This document shows positions 25,453 to 32,589 of a DNA stretch of 64,000 nucleotides, piece after piece. Both the position numbers and the translations under genes were made by a program. This DNA comes from Chryseobacterium oranimense. Its GTDB lineage: Bacteria; Bacteroidota; Bacteroidia; Flavobacteriales; Weeksellaceae. Below the pieces are notes generated by a model that worked only from the letters and a program-made list of their open reading frames with translations, was not told the DNA's origin and searched no databases. Numbering within the stretch: position 1 is the first letter of the stretch; every line of letters begins with the position of its first letter. Where the stretch lies: assembly GCF_025244725.1 (NCBI RefSeq), contig NZ_CP104203.1, positions 310,001 to 374,000 on the forward strand, read 5' to 3'.

Positions 25453-25477
25453 GGTGGCTGAGGCTCTCGAAGCCACC
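25453..25477 (+). repeat. Third ggctgaggctctcgaagcc repeat copy
   Basis: It ends 6 bp before the stop of the isochorismate synthase-like gene, much as the copy at 13401 ends 6 bp before its gene. The element seems to settle just after coding regions. Confidence 0.8.
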
Positions 25478-25483
25478 ATTATC

Positions 25484-26476
25484 TTAAAAAATAACCAGAT
25501 TCTTTAAAATTGCTTCCGATTTCAGCTCCGTTTCCCTCCATTCTTTTTCCGGGCTGCTCTGGGCTGTGATGCCACCACCAACGAATACATGTACGGAATC
25601 TTTGTAAAGCTTTGCGCATCTGAGATTAACAAAATACATTACACTTTCCTCTGTTTCTACTTTAATGAAACCGGAATACAATTCACGCGGAAATTTTTCA
25701 AGTTCCTGAATGCTTTTTTTACAGAAATCCTTTGGAATACCACACACAGCAGGAGTAGGGTGAAGTTCGTTAATAAGGCTGTCCAGATCTTCAGGGTTTA
25801 TCCGGGCTTTAAAATCTGTTCGCAAATGTTTGATATTTCCCGAAATATGGTCATATGTTTCTGATATTTCGATATTTCCGGAATAGTTTGTAAGCGTATC
25901 CTGAATATAGGAAGTTACAGGTTTCTGTTCCTCGATTTCCTTTTCTGTCCATTCTTCAGACACTGGAAGTGTTCCCGCAAGGCTCATGGTTTCAAACTCA
26001 TGGGTTGTTTTATTGAATTTTCCCAGCGTTTCTGAAAAAGCTCCCATCCATGCATTCTGTCCGTCATTAAATAGATATCTGAATGCATTGGGATAAGAGG
26101 TACAAAGTTGTTTAAAACTCTCTTTAAAATCGATTTGACTAAAATCCTTAAAGATATTTCTTCTTGAATACACAAGTTTTGGAAGCTTATGATCTTTAAT
26201 CACCGCAATAACCTGTTGAAGACTGTCAATGTATTCTTCCTTGGTTTCTGCATTGAAAAAGCTTTCGTCTTTCAATAGAGTCTCATTGGTAATGATTTCC
26301 TGTTCAAACTTCTCGGAAGCTTTGATAATACCACCTTCAAAACCGATCTGTCTTAAGAGGTCAAAAGAATGAAACTGAACGGATTCTCCGTTTTGGTTCT
26401 GATCCGTTGAATATAGTGTTTCGTCGAAGGGGAGTTTGAAGTAAATCATGAGCTGTGGATAGGTTTTGAAAATCAT
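25484..26476 (-). CDS. Chorismate-binding protein, putative isochorismate synthase
   Basis: A 330-residue member of the chorismate-binding (ADCS/MenF) family, shorter than E. coli MenF and of the size usual in Flavobacteriia. Recognisable elements are KLPKLVYSRRNIF, FRYLFNDGQNAWMGAFSETLGKF, MSLAGTLPVSEEWTEKEIEEQ, LHPTPAVCGIPKDFC and YSGFIKV, followed by VHVFVGGGITAQSSPEKEWRETELKSEAIL. These cover the active-site core and the C-terminal Mg/ATP-grasp-unrelated helix. Isochorismate feeds menaquinone or siderophore synthesis; menaquinone is likely because it is the respiratory quinone of this group. The start may be the inner ATG at 26449. Confidence 0.85.
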   Translation of the reverse strand: MIFKTYPQLMIYFKLPFDETLYSTDQNQNGESVQFHSFDLLRQIGFEGGIIKASEKFEQEIITNETLLKDESFFNAETKEEYIDSLQQVIAVIKDHKLPKLVYSRRNIFKDFSQIDFKESFKQLCTSYPNAFRYLFNDGQNAWMGAFSETLGKFNKTTHEFETMSLAGTLPVSEEWTEKEIEEQKPVTSYIQDTLTNYSGNIEISETYDHISGNIKHLRTDFKARINPEDLDSLINELHPTPAVCGIPKDFCKKSIQELEKFPRELYSGFIKVETEESVMYFVNLRCAKLYKDSVHVFVGGGITAQSSPEKEWRETELKSEAILKNLVIF

Positions 26477-26604
26477 TCCCGATGAAATATAACAGGAAAT
26501 TTACGGGGCGGTTTTCCTTTTAGCAAAGGTATTACTAGTCTTAAAAATGTCAAAATATAAAGACTGTTTTTTAATGAAACATTTCTCATATAATATTCCG
26601 GAAA

Positions 26605-26634
26605 TAAAAAAAGACCCAATTTTTATTGAGTCCT
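26605..26634 (-). terminator. Terminator after the thioesterase gene (minus strand)
   Basis: On the minus strand GGACTCAAT pairs with ATTGGGTCT and is followed by a T-run. It separates this transcript from the downstream isochorismate synthase-like gene. Confidence 0.75.
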
Positions 26635-26657
26635 TATTGTAGTTGATATTTTTAGGA

Positions 26658-27089
26658 TTATCTAAGAAGGATATTGTTCGTCATCGTTGTATGGTTGATG
26701 AGCACTCCTTTTTCATCCCTGATCTCGATTTCAGAAACATGCATCGTTTTTCCTTTTCTGATGAAGCGCGCCGTAGCTGTTACAATCCCGTCTTTTTTAC
26801 TTTTAAGATGATTGGAATTGATATTGGTTCCTACCCCGTAATATTTACTGCCGTCGATGAACATATTGGACAGGCTTGAACCTAAAGTTTCCGCCAGAAC
26901 ACAGCTCGCTCCTCCATGAAGGATTCCGAATGGCTGATGTACTTTGGGCTGTACCGGCATGGTAGCAGTCAGGGTTTCATTTTCAACGTCAATATCTATG
27001 AATTGTATTTCAAGTGTTTTGGCTAATGTTACCCCGCTTCCCCAGTTGTTTAAGAAGGTAAGGAGCTCTTCTTTGGTCTGACCTTTCAT
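26658..27089 (-). CDS. PaaI/MenI-type hotdog thioesterase
   Basis: A 143-residue hotdog-fold acyl-CoA thioesterase. The signature HQPFGILHGGASCVLAETLGS (about residues 69-89) has the catalytic glutamate of the HGG-x7-E motif. Relatives include DHNA-CoA hydrolase (MenI) of menaquinone synthesis and PaaI. Position beside an isochorismate synthase-like gene favours MenI, but a terminator separates the two genes. A phenylacetate-type role cannot be excluded. Confidence 0.85.
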   Translation of the reverse strand: MKGQTKEELLTFLNNWGSGVTLAKTLEIQFIDIDVENETLTATMPVQPKVHQPFGILHGGASCVLAETLGSSLSNMFIDGSKYYGVGTNINSNHLKSKKDGIVTATARFIRKGKTMHVSEIEIRDEKGVLINHTTMTNNILLR

Positions 27090-27150
27090 GCTATAAATGA
27101 TGAATTATAAATGATAATTGATAATTGATTCAATAAGTAAAAGTAATTTT

Positions 27151-27249
27151 GCTAACTGCTAACTGCTAACTGCTAACTGCTAACTGCTAACTGCTAACTG
27201 CTAACTGCTAACTGCTAACTGCTAACTGCTAACTTCTAACTTCTAACTT
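27151..27249. repeat. Heptanucleotide tandem repeat
   Basis: About 12 perfect head-to-tail copies of gctaact run from 27151 to about 27234, followed by tctaact variants to 27249. The last copies form the 3' end of the neighbouring acyltransferase gene, whose final codons and stop (V-R-S-stop) are read from the reverse complement of taacttc units. Upstream (27095-27130) is AT-rich atgataattgataattg-type sequence. The array length should vary between strains. Confidence 0.95.
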
Positions 27250-27838
27250 CTTCTTCGCTGCCGTTGCCCATGATATTCGGATTCCAGTTTGCAGGAATTT
27301 TAGGAACGATGTCATATTTTACATAGTAATCCTGAATTTCCGCCATAATCTCGGAAAAAGGAACTGAAGCAATTCTTTCATAAGGAATGGTATAGCCCAG
27401 ATAAACAATATTTCTTTTGAAATCACCTGCAGCCAGGACGATGGGAACTTTTGCTGCCAGGGCCATATGATAAAATCCTTTTCTCCACTTCGGAACCCAG
27501 CTTCGTGTTCCTTCAGGGGTAATAACAAGGCTGAAATCTTCCTTTTCGAATTGTCTGGCAACAAAATTTACCAGGTCATTTTTCTGGCTTCTGTCGATAC
27601 CAATACCTCCAAGACCTTTTACAACACTTCCATACCATGCTTTGGTGTGGGCATCTTTAATAATGATTTTCAAAGGTTTTTCTAAAGACCAGTAGGCAAG
27701 ATTTCCTAACAGATACTCCATGTTGTGGGTATGGGGTGCCACTACAAGGATACATCGGTTCAGACTTTTTGCATCGCCCTGCAGGACGACTTTCCAGCCC
27801 AGCATCTTTAACATTAGTTTACCTATCAGTTTTTTCAT
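27236..27838 (-). CDS. 1-acyl-sn-glycerol-3-phosphate acyltransferase-like protein
   Basis: A 200-residue acyltransferase of the PlsC/LPLAT family. Motif I is HTHNMEY (about residues 36-42; the family form is HxxxxD, here with a glutamate in its place), and motif III is ITPEGTRS (about 105-112). It would transfer an acyl chain to a lysophospholipid or other acceptor at the inner face of the membrane. The replacement of the usual NHxxxxD aspartate is shared with a subgroup of small flavobacterial homologues, so the exact acceptor is uncertain. Its 3' end runs into the heptamer repeat array. No RBS is visible. Confidence 0.85.
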   Translation of the reverse strand: MKKLIGKLMLKMLGWKVVLQGDAKSLNRCILVVAPHTHNMEYLLGNLAYWSLEKPLKIIIKDAHTKAWYGSVVKGLGGIGIDRSQKNDLVNFVARQFEKEDFSLVITPEGTRSWVPKWRKGFYHMALAAKVPIVLAAGDFKRNIVYLGYTIPYERIASVPFSEIMAEIQDYYVKYDIVPKIPANWNPNIMGNGSEEEVRS

Positions 27839-27854
27839 ATATCTTCAGATTAAA

Positions 27855-27892
27855 AACAAAAAAGTATAACCTATTTGGTTATACTTTACAAA
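27855..27892 (-). terminator. Strong rho-independent terminator for a small transcript
   Basis: On the minus strand AAAGTATAACC and GGTTATACTTT form a perfect 11-bp stem with a 5-base loop, followed by TTTGTTTTT. The only thing upstream of it on that strand, before pspC ends at 28152, is the 20-codon frame at 27914-27976. It therefore ends a short independent transcript. Confidence 0.85.
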
Positions 27893-27913
27893 TATATTGA
27901 AATATTATCGCTC

Positions 27914-27976
27914 TTAAAACAAACCGCTGATTAAATCTACGATCTTCATAACAATTTCTAATGCAACTTGTACCAT
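27914..27976 (-). CDS. Small amphipathic peptide (20 residues), PSM-like
   Basis: The 20-codon frame MVQVALEIVM-KIVDLISGLF has an ATG start and TAA stop and is followed 22 bp later by a perfect terminator hairpin. Polar residues Q3, E7, K11, D14 and S17 recur every 3-4 positions with hydrophobic residues between, so a helix would have one narrow polar face. This is the layout of phenol-soluble modulins, toxic type I peptides or membrane-surface peptides. There is no signal peptide and no antisense partner was recognised. A TACATTCG near-match to the -7 box lies about 50 bp upstream. Function unknown; the alternative is a non-coding RNA. Confidence 0.55.
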   Translation of the reverse strand: MVQVALEIVMKIVDLISGLF

Positions 27977-28079
27977 GGTTAAGGTGTTTTTTAATGATTT
28001 GGTTAATTATTTTTTAACTATACGAATGTATAACATTTTTTTAACATAGCGAACTAAATAATAAGATTTTTTTGCAATC

Positions 28080-28145
28080 TCTGAGAGAAGAAGAGTGTGA
28101 ATTTCAAACGGTTGCCTTCCATTCACACCTTCCTGCACTCTCTGA
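28080..28145. repeat. Imperfect long inverted repeat after pspC
   Basis: gtgtgaat and attcacac form the inner stem, extended by gagag/ctctc and gaag/cttc pairs. It lies just after the pspC stop on the minus strand and lacks a T-run. It may be a weak terminator or an mRNA-stabilising hairpin. Confidence 0.5.
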
Positions 28146-28151
28146 AGTTAA

Positions 28152-29867
28152 TTATTTAGTTTGTATGGAAATTTCGTCTTTTCCGTCTTTAATTTTGATG
28201 TCTACGTTTTTGTTCATTTTTTTGAAGGTAGACTTCATGGAATCAATGACCTGGTCAGCATGGGCTTTCGGAACTTTTTTCCCGTTGATGATCAGGCTGT
28301 CTTTATCATCAGAGTTATATTCTATTGTAGAACCATTTACAGAAATTTTATTTTTTTCTATTCTGATGTTTCCGTTTTCATCTTCGTCCTGGTCATTATC
28401 ATTGATTCCGTCTCCGTTTAGATCGCCATCAAAATCCATTCTGTCTTTTTTTAATGGGATTACTACTGATCTTGCAGGGATCACCAACTCATAATCAACG
28501 CTGTAATCTCTGAATCTGTGTTCGTAAGGATATTTTACATAGTTGGGAAGAATAATCTTATTGTTGACGATATCTACCGGAACATTCACGTTCAATGGAA
28601 GGTTGTATCCTTTTGCCTCTTTTTTTATGATCAGATATGGAGTTTTAATGTCAACTTTTCTTGTCACTTCTAAATGGATCCAGTCTTTTTTGTAAACCGA
28701 AACCTTGTCAGAGTAAAGATCATCATCATACCCTGTGAAGTTTTGAGGAATTGCCACTTGCTTTACATCCACATATAGAGTGTCTGAAGTGGTATTGATA
28801 GAAACTTCTTCTGTATCTTCCTTGTGGCCTTTCAGGAACATTTCTTTTTTAGCCATGCTTACTCCGAAGAATGTTCCCAAACATATTACTGCTAAGAATA
28901 GTACTCCTAAAACCCAACCGATATTTCTTAACTTGGTTTTTGGTGAAAAAATCTTAATACTCAGTAGGCTGAAAAGAACGGCAGGAATTAAAGATCCAAC
29001 AATAATTAATGCTAAAAATACATTATAAAGCCCATCGTTATCAAGAAGAAATTTCATTTCATCAGCTCCGGGAAAGTTTGAGTCAATTCCGAAAAGTCCA
29101 AAGACTACAAATACACCTATTATGCTGCTTAAAGCCATAAATGCAAAGAAGATTCCAATAATATATTTTAAAACATTCCAGACTCCGCTTCCTGCATTGC
29201 TGATGTAAGGCTTATTTTCAGTGTAAATTTCACCAGCTCTGGTTGTTGTCTCGTTGGCAAATTGCACAATTTTACTGGATTCTTCCTTTAAATTATCAAA
29301 GTTCAATGGTTTTCCTTTCATTTTCAAAAAGTCTGATGCAGTTTCTGCTTTAGGTAATACTGCCCAGAGAATAAAATATAAAAGGACAACTAAAAGCGAG
29401 GATCCAGGGGCAACCCAAAGGAAAAGAAATGCACCTACCCAAATTAATCTCATCCAGGTAATGTCCATACCAGAGTATGCGGCTAAACCGGCACAAACTC
29501 CTGCGATCTTTTGTTTTTCTGGGTCACGGAACAGTTGCTTCTTATCAGAATATGTAGTTCCTGTAGTATTTTGTCTATTGCTGTTTTTTTCAGAATAGTA
29601 CGCTTCTTCCTGCTCTTCGATCTTTTCAGGAGTACCGATCTGAGCAATTACTCTTTCTACGTCTCCATCGTTGATAACTTCTCTTTTACCTAAAGAATCA
29701 TTGAAGATTTCAACCATTCTGATTTCTATGTCATGCATTACCTCTTCTTCTTCTGAAGCATCCAGTGAGCTTCTCAGTGCATTCAGATAATCACTGAGCT
29801 TTATATATGCGTGTTCTTCTATAGTGAAAGAAAAACCTGCGAGTCCTATTGAGAGTGTCTTGTTCAT
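28152..29867 (-). CDS. PspC-domain membrane stress protein
   Basis: A 571-residue protein. The N-terminal region is helical and acidic (residues 1-95). The PspC domain is at about 108-172 (KQLFRDPEKQKIAGVCAGLAAYSGMDITWMRLIWV), then come further helices near 225-345, and a C-terminal periplasmic beta-region (about 350-571) with an acidic Asp/Asn-rich patch (NGDGINDNDQDEDENGN) that may bind calcium. PspC proteins sense envelope stress; the large C-terminal domain is the DUF4097-like adhesin type seen in Bacteroidota. It lies 11 bp after a PadR regulator on the same strand, a common pair in this group. Confidence 0.88.
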   Translation of the reverse strand: MNKTLSIGLAGFSFTIEEHAYIKLSDYLNALRSSLDASEEEEVMHDIEIRMVEIFNDSLGKREVINDGDVERVIAQIGTPEKIEEQEEAYYSEKNSNRQNTTGTTYSDKKQLFRDPEKQKIAGVCAGLAAYSGMDITWMRLIWVGAFLFLWVAPGSSLLVVLLYFILWAVLPKAETASDFLKMKGKPLNFDNLKEESSKIVQFANETTTRAGEIYTENKPYISNAGSGVWNVLKYIIGIFFAFMALSSIIGVFVVFGLFGIDSNFPGADEMKFLLDNDGLYNVFLALIIVGSLIPAVLFSLLSIKIFSPKTKLRNIGWVLGVLFLAVICLGTFFGVSMAKKEMFLKGHKEDTEEVSINTTSDTLYVDVKQVAIPQNFTGYDDDLYSDKVSVYKKDWIHLEVTRKVDIKTPYLIIKKEAKGYNLPLNVNVPVDIVNNKIILPNYVKYPYEHRFRDYSVDYELVIPARSVVIPLKKDRMDFDGDLNGDGINDNDQDEDENGNIRIEKNKISVNGSTIEYNSDDKDSLIINGKKVPKAHADQVIDSMKSTFKKMNKNVDIKIKDGKDEISIQTK

Positions 29868-29878
29868 AGCTTTGTTTT

Positions 29879-30208
29879 TTAAATTTTTTGAATAATTTGG
29901 TTTACTGACGCTGTCAGTTCTGCCCAGGTATTTTGAAGTTCATCCAAGAAGAGTTTTCCTTTTTCTGTGATCTGGTAGTATTTTCTTGGTGGTCCTCCGG
30001 TAGATTCTTCCCATCTGTAGGAAAGGAACTCGCCATTTTTCAGTCTTGTAAGGAGAGGATAGAGGGTTCCTTCCACTACATCCAGTTTTCCTTTTTTAAG
30101 TTCATCGATAAGGTCGGAAACATACATTTCACGATGATTGATGAGACTTAAAATACAGAATTCCAGAATTCCTTTACGCATTTGCGCTTTGGTATTTTCA
30201 GTATTCAT
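29879..30208 (-). CDS. PadR-family transcriptional regulator
   Basis: A 109-residue winged-helix regulator. The N-terminal PadR domain (about residues 10-85) contains KGILEFCILSLINHREMYVSDLIDELK, then GTLYPLLTRLKNGEFLSYRWEESTGGPPRKYYQITEKGK, the standard recognition helix and wing. A short C-terminal helix serves dimerisation. It starts the padR-pspC operon and probably represses it, as is common for this pair. The 302-bp divergent gap (30209-30510) holds the promoters of both directions. Confidence 0.9.
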   Translation of the reverse strand: MNTENTKAQMRKGILEFCILSLINHREMYVSDLIDELKKGKLDVVEGTLYPLLTRLKNGEFLSYRWEESTGGPPRKYYQITEKGKLFLDELQNTWAELTASVNQIIQKI

Positions 30209-30286
30209 CTTTAATAAGTTTTGTTAATTAGTTATATTTTCAGAATAATGTTCCTAGCTAGATAAACCTATTCCGATTTTACATTA

Positions 30287-30318
30287 CAAAGATATGTAAA
30301 TAAAATGGTATTATGCAA
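30287..30318 (-). promoter_or_regulatory. Putative padR-pspC promoter (-33 and -7 boxes)
   Basis: On the minus strand TTG (30318-30316) and TATCTTTG (30294-30287) are 21 bases apart, close to the Bacteroidota -33/-7 arrangement. The leader to the ATG at 30208 would be about 75 bases. Confidence 0.6.
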
Positions 30319-30443
30319 TACAAAGTAGTGAAATTATTTTAATATTTTTATTAAATTATTGATATTCAGATATATAAATTTTAATTAAAATTTACCGTGA
30401 ATTTGAAATCAATTAAAATCGACTCTGAAATTTTAATTTTTTG

Positions 30444-30451
30444 TACTTTTG
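30444..30451 (+). promoter_or_regulatory. Putative -7 box of the XAC2610-like gene
   Basis: TACTTTTG matches TAnnTTTG, 59 bases before the ATG at 30511. No clear -33 TTG was seen. Confidence 0.4.
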
Positions 30452-30510
30452 AGTAAGATTTTACAGAAAGAATTCAGTGAAATTATTTTAAAATCAAAAC
30501 ACAGTTCAGG

Positions 30511-31194
30511 ATGAATCACAGAATATTACTACCTATTATCCTTTTCGGAAACTTTTATTTTGCTCAGAATCAGTTCGAATTAAAAGATGCTTCGAAGAAT
30601 TACGATGTAAGAATCAACGTGGAAACCTGTGAAAACAATGAATGCAGTGGAAAATCAACTGTTGAGCTTTTTGATAAAAATACTTACGGAAAATTCCAGA
30701 CTTTAACTTCAGACAATTTAAACTTCTATTTGAACGAAGATCAGAAGCCTACTGCAAATATCATTCAGTTGTATAATGAACAAAGCCCGCTGATTTTTGA
30801 TGATTTTAATTTTGACGGAACAGAAGATATAGCCATCAGAAACGGAAATGAAAGTGGCTATGGAGGTCCTTCTTATGACGTTTACGTATTTAATATCACG
30901 AAAAAGCAATTTGTTCTGAGTGACGAATTAACCGCGTTGGCTTACGAGAACCTGGGAATGTTCAATACGGATTCTGAGAGAAAAAGATTAATTACCTATT
31001 CCAAATCAGGTTGCTGCTGGCATCTCACAACGGAATATACAGTAGTTCCGCAAAGAGGATTGTTTAAGGTATATGAGCTGGAAGAAGATGCAACCGGCGG
31101 CGAAACAGTAAAAGTAACCAAGAAAGAATTCATCAACGATAAATGGATAAAGAATATTAAAACCTATCCCATTAACGAATATTACAAAAATTAG
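30511..31194 (+). CDS. Secreted XAC2610-related protein
   Basis: A 227-residue exported protein with signal peptide (1-18, ending FYFAQ). The motif LIFDDFNFDGTEDIAIRNGNESGYGGPSYDVYVFN (about residues 93-127) is a calcium-loop-like D-x-N-x-D-G-x-x-D segment seen in XAC2610 and FG-GAP-like proteins. SKSGCCWHLTTEY (about 167-179) has a vicinal cysteine pair. Function unknown. The HD-domain gene begins 2 bp after its stop, so they share a transcript. Confidence 0.75.
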   Translation: MNHRILLPIILFGNFYFAQNQFELKDASKNYDVRINVETCENNECSGKSTVELFDKNTYGKFQTLTSDNLNFYLNEDQKPTANIIQLYNEQSPLIFDDFNFDGTEDIAIRNGNESGYGGPSYDVYVFNITKKQFVLSDELTALAYENLGMFNTDSERKRLITYSKSGCCWHLTTEYTVVPQRGLFKVYELEEDATGGETVKVTKKEFINDKWIKNIKTYPINEYYKN

Positions 31195-31196
31195 CA

Positions 31197-31787
31197 ATGA
31201 AGATACAGAAGGAAATCGATTTTATCCTGGCAGTAGATGCCCTGAAAAATGTACAGAGAAGAAATTATAATGCCGACGATTCCAGAAGGGAAAATACGGC
31301 CGAGCACTCATGGCAGATCATCATTCTGGCCCAGATTCTTTATCCATACGCCAAAAACCGTGTAGATATCGATCTTTTACGGGTTATAAGAATGCTTTCT
31401 ATTCATGATTTGGTGGAAATAGAGGCGGGCGATACATTCCTTTTCGATGAAAAAGCAATGGTAGGGAAGTTTGAAAGGGAAAAAATTTCAGCCCAGAAAA
31501 TTTTTGGAATCCTGGGCGAGCCTTTACGTACTGAATTTTTTGAGCTTTGGCTTGAATTTGAGGAAGAAAAGACCCCGGATGCTATTTTTGCCTGTTCTAT
31601 TGACCGTATTATGCCGTTTATCCTGAACTCTCATACTTCAGGAAAAAGCTGGACGGAAGCCGGTGTTACCGAAAAACAGATCAGAAATATGCTTGAAAAT
31701 GCCATCACAAGGGCATCAGATGAAATGGGAGAGGCCTTTGAAATGTTACTGAGTAAAAGTCTGGAGACTGAAAAAGTGATCAGATAA
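31197..31787 (+). CDS. HD-domain phosphohydrolase (YfbR-like)
   Basis: A 196-residue cytoplasmic protein of the HD superfamily. Metal ligands are seen in TAEHSWQ (about residues 34-40), SIHDLVEIEAGD (about 69-80, H-D pair) and a later Asp (ACSIDRIMPF, about 137). This pattern matches the 5'-deoxynucleotidase YfbR/YGK1 type, which dephosphorylates deoxynucleoside monophosphates with a divalent metal. It is followed by a very strong bidirectional terminator. Confidence 0.85.
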   Translation: MKIQKEIDFILAVDALKNVQRRNYNADDSRRENTAEHSWQIIILAQILYPYAKNRVDIDLLRVIRMLSIHDLVEIEAGDTFLFDEKAMVGKFEREKISAQKIFGILGEPLRTEFFELWLEFEEEKTPDAIFACSIDRIMPFILNSHTSGKSWTEAGVTEKQIRNMLENAITRASDEMGEAFEMLLSKSLETEKVIR

Positions 31788-31810
31788 TTGATTGATAAGG
31801 TTAAAGTAAA

Positions 31811-31852
31811 AAAGATTTTCGGGCGGCCGCAGGCCGCCCGAAAATCTTTTAG
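31811..31852. terminator. Strong bidirectional terminator
   Basis: aaagattttcgggcggcc and ggccgcccgaaaatcttt are perfectly complementary around a very short loop, with A- and T-runs on both sides. It ends both the HD-domain gene and the convergent thioesterase gene. Confidence 0.92.
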
Positions 31853-31856
31853 CATA

Positions 31857-32240
31857 TTACATGATCCTGATCGGCTTTTTAAATTCGTCAATAGCTACAA
31901 ACGTGAAATCGCCCACAATGGCCCTTTCTCTTTCGTAAGAGTACATTTGTTCAGTATAAATCTCAACATTTACTTTCATACTGGTTTTTCCCACATAGGA
32001 CACCTTTCCGATCAGCTCAACAATGGTTCCGGCAGGAATAGGTTTTTTGAAATCGATCTTATCGCTGCTTACGGTTACCACTCTTTTTCTTGCAAAACGT
32101 GTTGCGGTGATAAAGGCAACTTCATCCATCAGCTGCATGGCTGTACCCCCGAAAAGAGTATCGTAGTGGTTGGTGGTATTCGGGAAAACCGCTTTAAAAA
32201 TTCTGGTTTCGGATGCTGCAATTCTTTCTTCTGTAGTCAT
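31857..32240 (-). CDS. Acyl-CoA thioesterase (hotdog, YciA-like)
   Basis: A 127-residue hotdog thioesterase. NHYDTLFGGTAMQLMDEVAFITATRFARKRVVTVSSDKIDFKKPIPAGT (about residues 22-70) contains the conserved N-x-x-G/F-G-G-x-x-x-x-x-D-E core of YciA/acyl-CoA hydrolases. It releases CoA from acyl-CoA in the cytoplasm. The first gene upstream on this strand is the DUF-type gene at 32590-33387, with a cobalamin riboswitch between them, so this thioesterase would be the nearest downstream target of the riboswitch, which is unusual. Confidence 0.87.
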   Translation of the reverse strand: MTTEERIAASETRIFKAVFPNTTNHYDTLFGGTAMQLMDEVAFITATRFARKRVVTVSSDKIDFKKPIPAGTIVELIGKVSYVGKTSMKVNVEIYTEQMYSYERERAIVGDFTFVAIDEFKKPIRIM

Positions 32241-32326
32241 ATTTCATTATTAATTAATGCGAAATGAAATATATTAAAATAACAGAGCAGAGACAGGAAC
32301 CAAAGGAATCCCTGAAAACAGTCCAT
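32237..32326 (-). CDS. Possible 29-residue hydrophobic leader peptide
   Basis: The frame begins ATG at 32326, encodes a Phe/Leu-rich peptide (MDCFQGFLWFLSLLCYFNIF then HFALINNEI) and its TGA overlaps the ATG of the thioesterase gene (ATGA). It lies between the riboswitch and that gene. No ribosome-binding signal supports it, so it may be chance; the exact overlap is the only argument for translation. Confidence 0.25.
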   Translation of the reverse strand: MDCFQGFLWFLSLLCYFNIFHFALINNEI

Positions 32327-32370
32327 CAGATCAATAAACTTCAGATCGCGAAAGTTTCTTGTTTAAAGAA

Positions 32371-32546
32371 ATAGGCAGGTCTCCTGACTTGTAACATCTT
32401 TTACCTCCTTCCCGTGCCCTGCACAGTGGATCCTTTGATAAAGACTTCAGTTACTTACAGTTGCGCGACAGTCCGTGATTTTCACACGGTTCCCTTTTAA
32501 TCTGCGTTAAGCAGAACCAGTTTCTGTGATGAATTAGCGTTAAAAC
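32371..32546 (-). ncRNA. Cobalamin (B12) riboswitch
   Basis: Read on the minus strand, the region shows AAAAGGGAACCGTGTGAAAA, then CACGGACTGTCGCGCAACTG (the central core), and finally the B12 box AGTCAGGAGACCTGCC at its 3' end (32371-32386). These are the conserved elements of the adenosylcobalamin-binding aptamer. A stem of the expression platform (AAACTT/AAGTTT) follows. The next gene downstream is an acyl-CoA thioesterase, not a B12 uptake or synthesis gene. This fills the gene-free stretch 32241-32589. Confidence 0.92.
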
Positions 32547-32589
32547 TTTTTCAGGGCAAAAATAAGAATATTACAGAAAAAAATGGCAA

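Noticed and set aside
25296..25477. Repeat cluster considered as an insertion sequence end
   Set aside because: No transposase and no flanking target duplication are seen.
27151..27249. Heptamer array considered as a CRISPR array
   Set aside because: Units are seven bases with no spacers, and no cas genes are present.
28072..28494. A 140-codon frame on the plus strand opposite pspC
   Set aside because: It is the complement of a well-supported coding region and has no family features.
32371..32546. The structured RNA considered as a tRNA-like or RNase P-like element
   Set aside because: The B12 box and the core motifs match the cobalamin aptamer in order and spacing.
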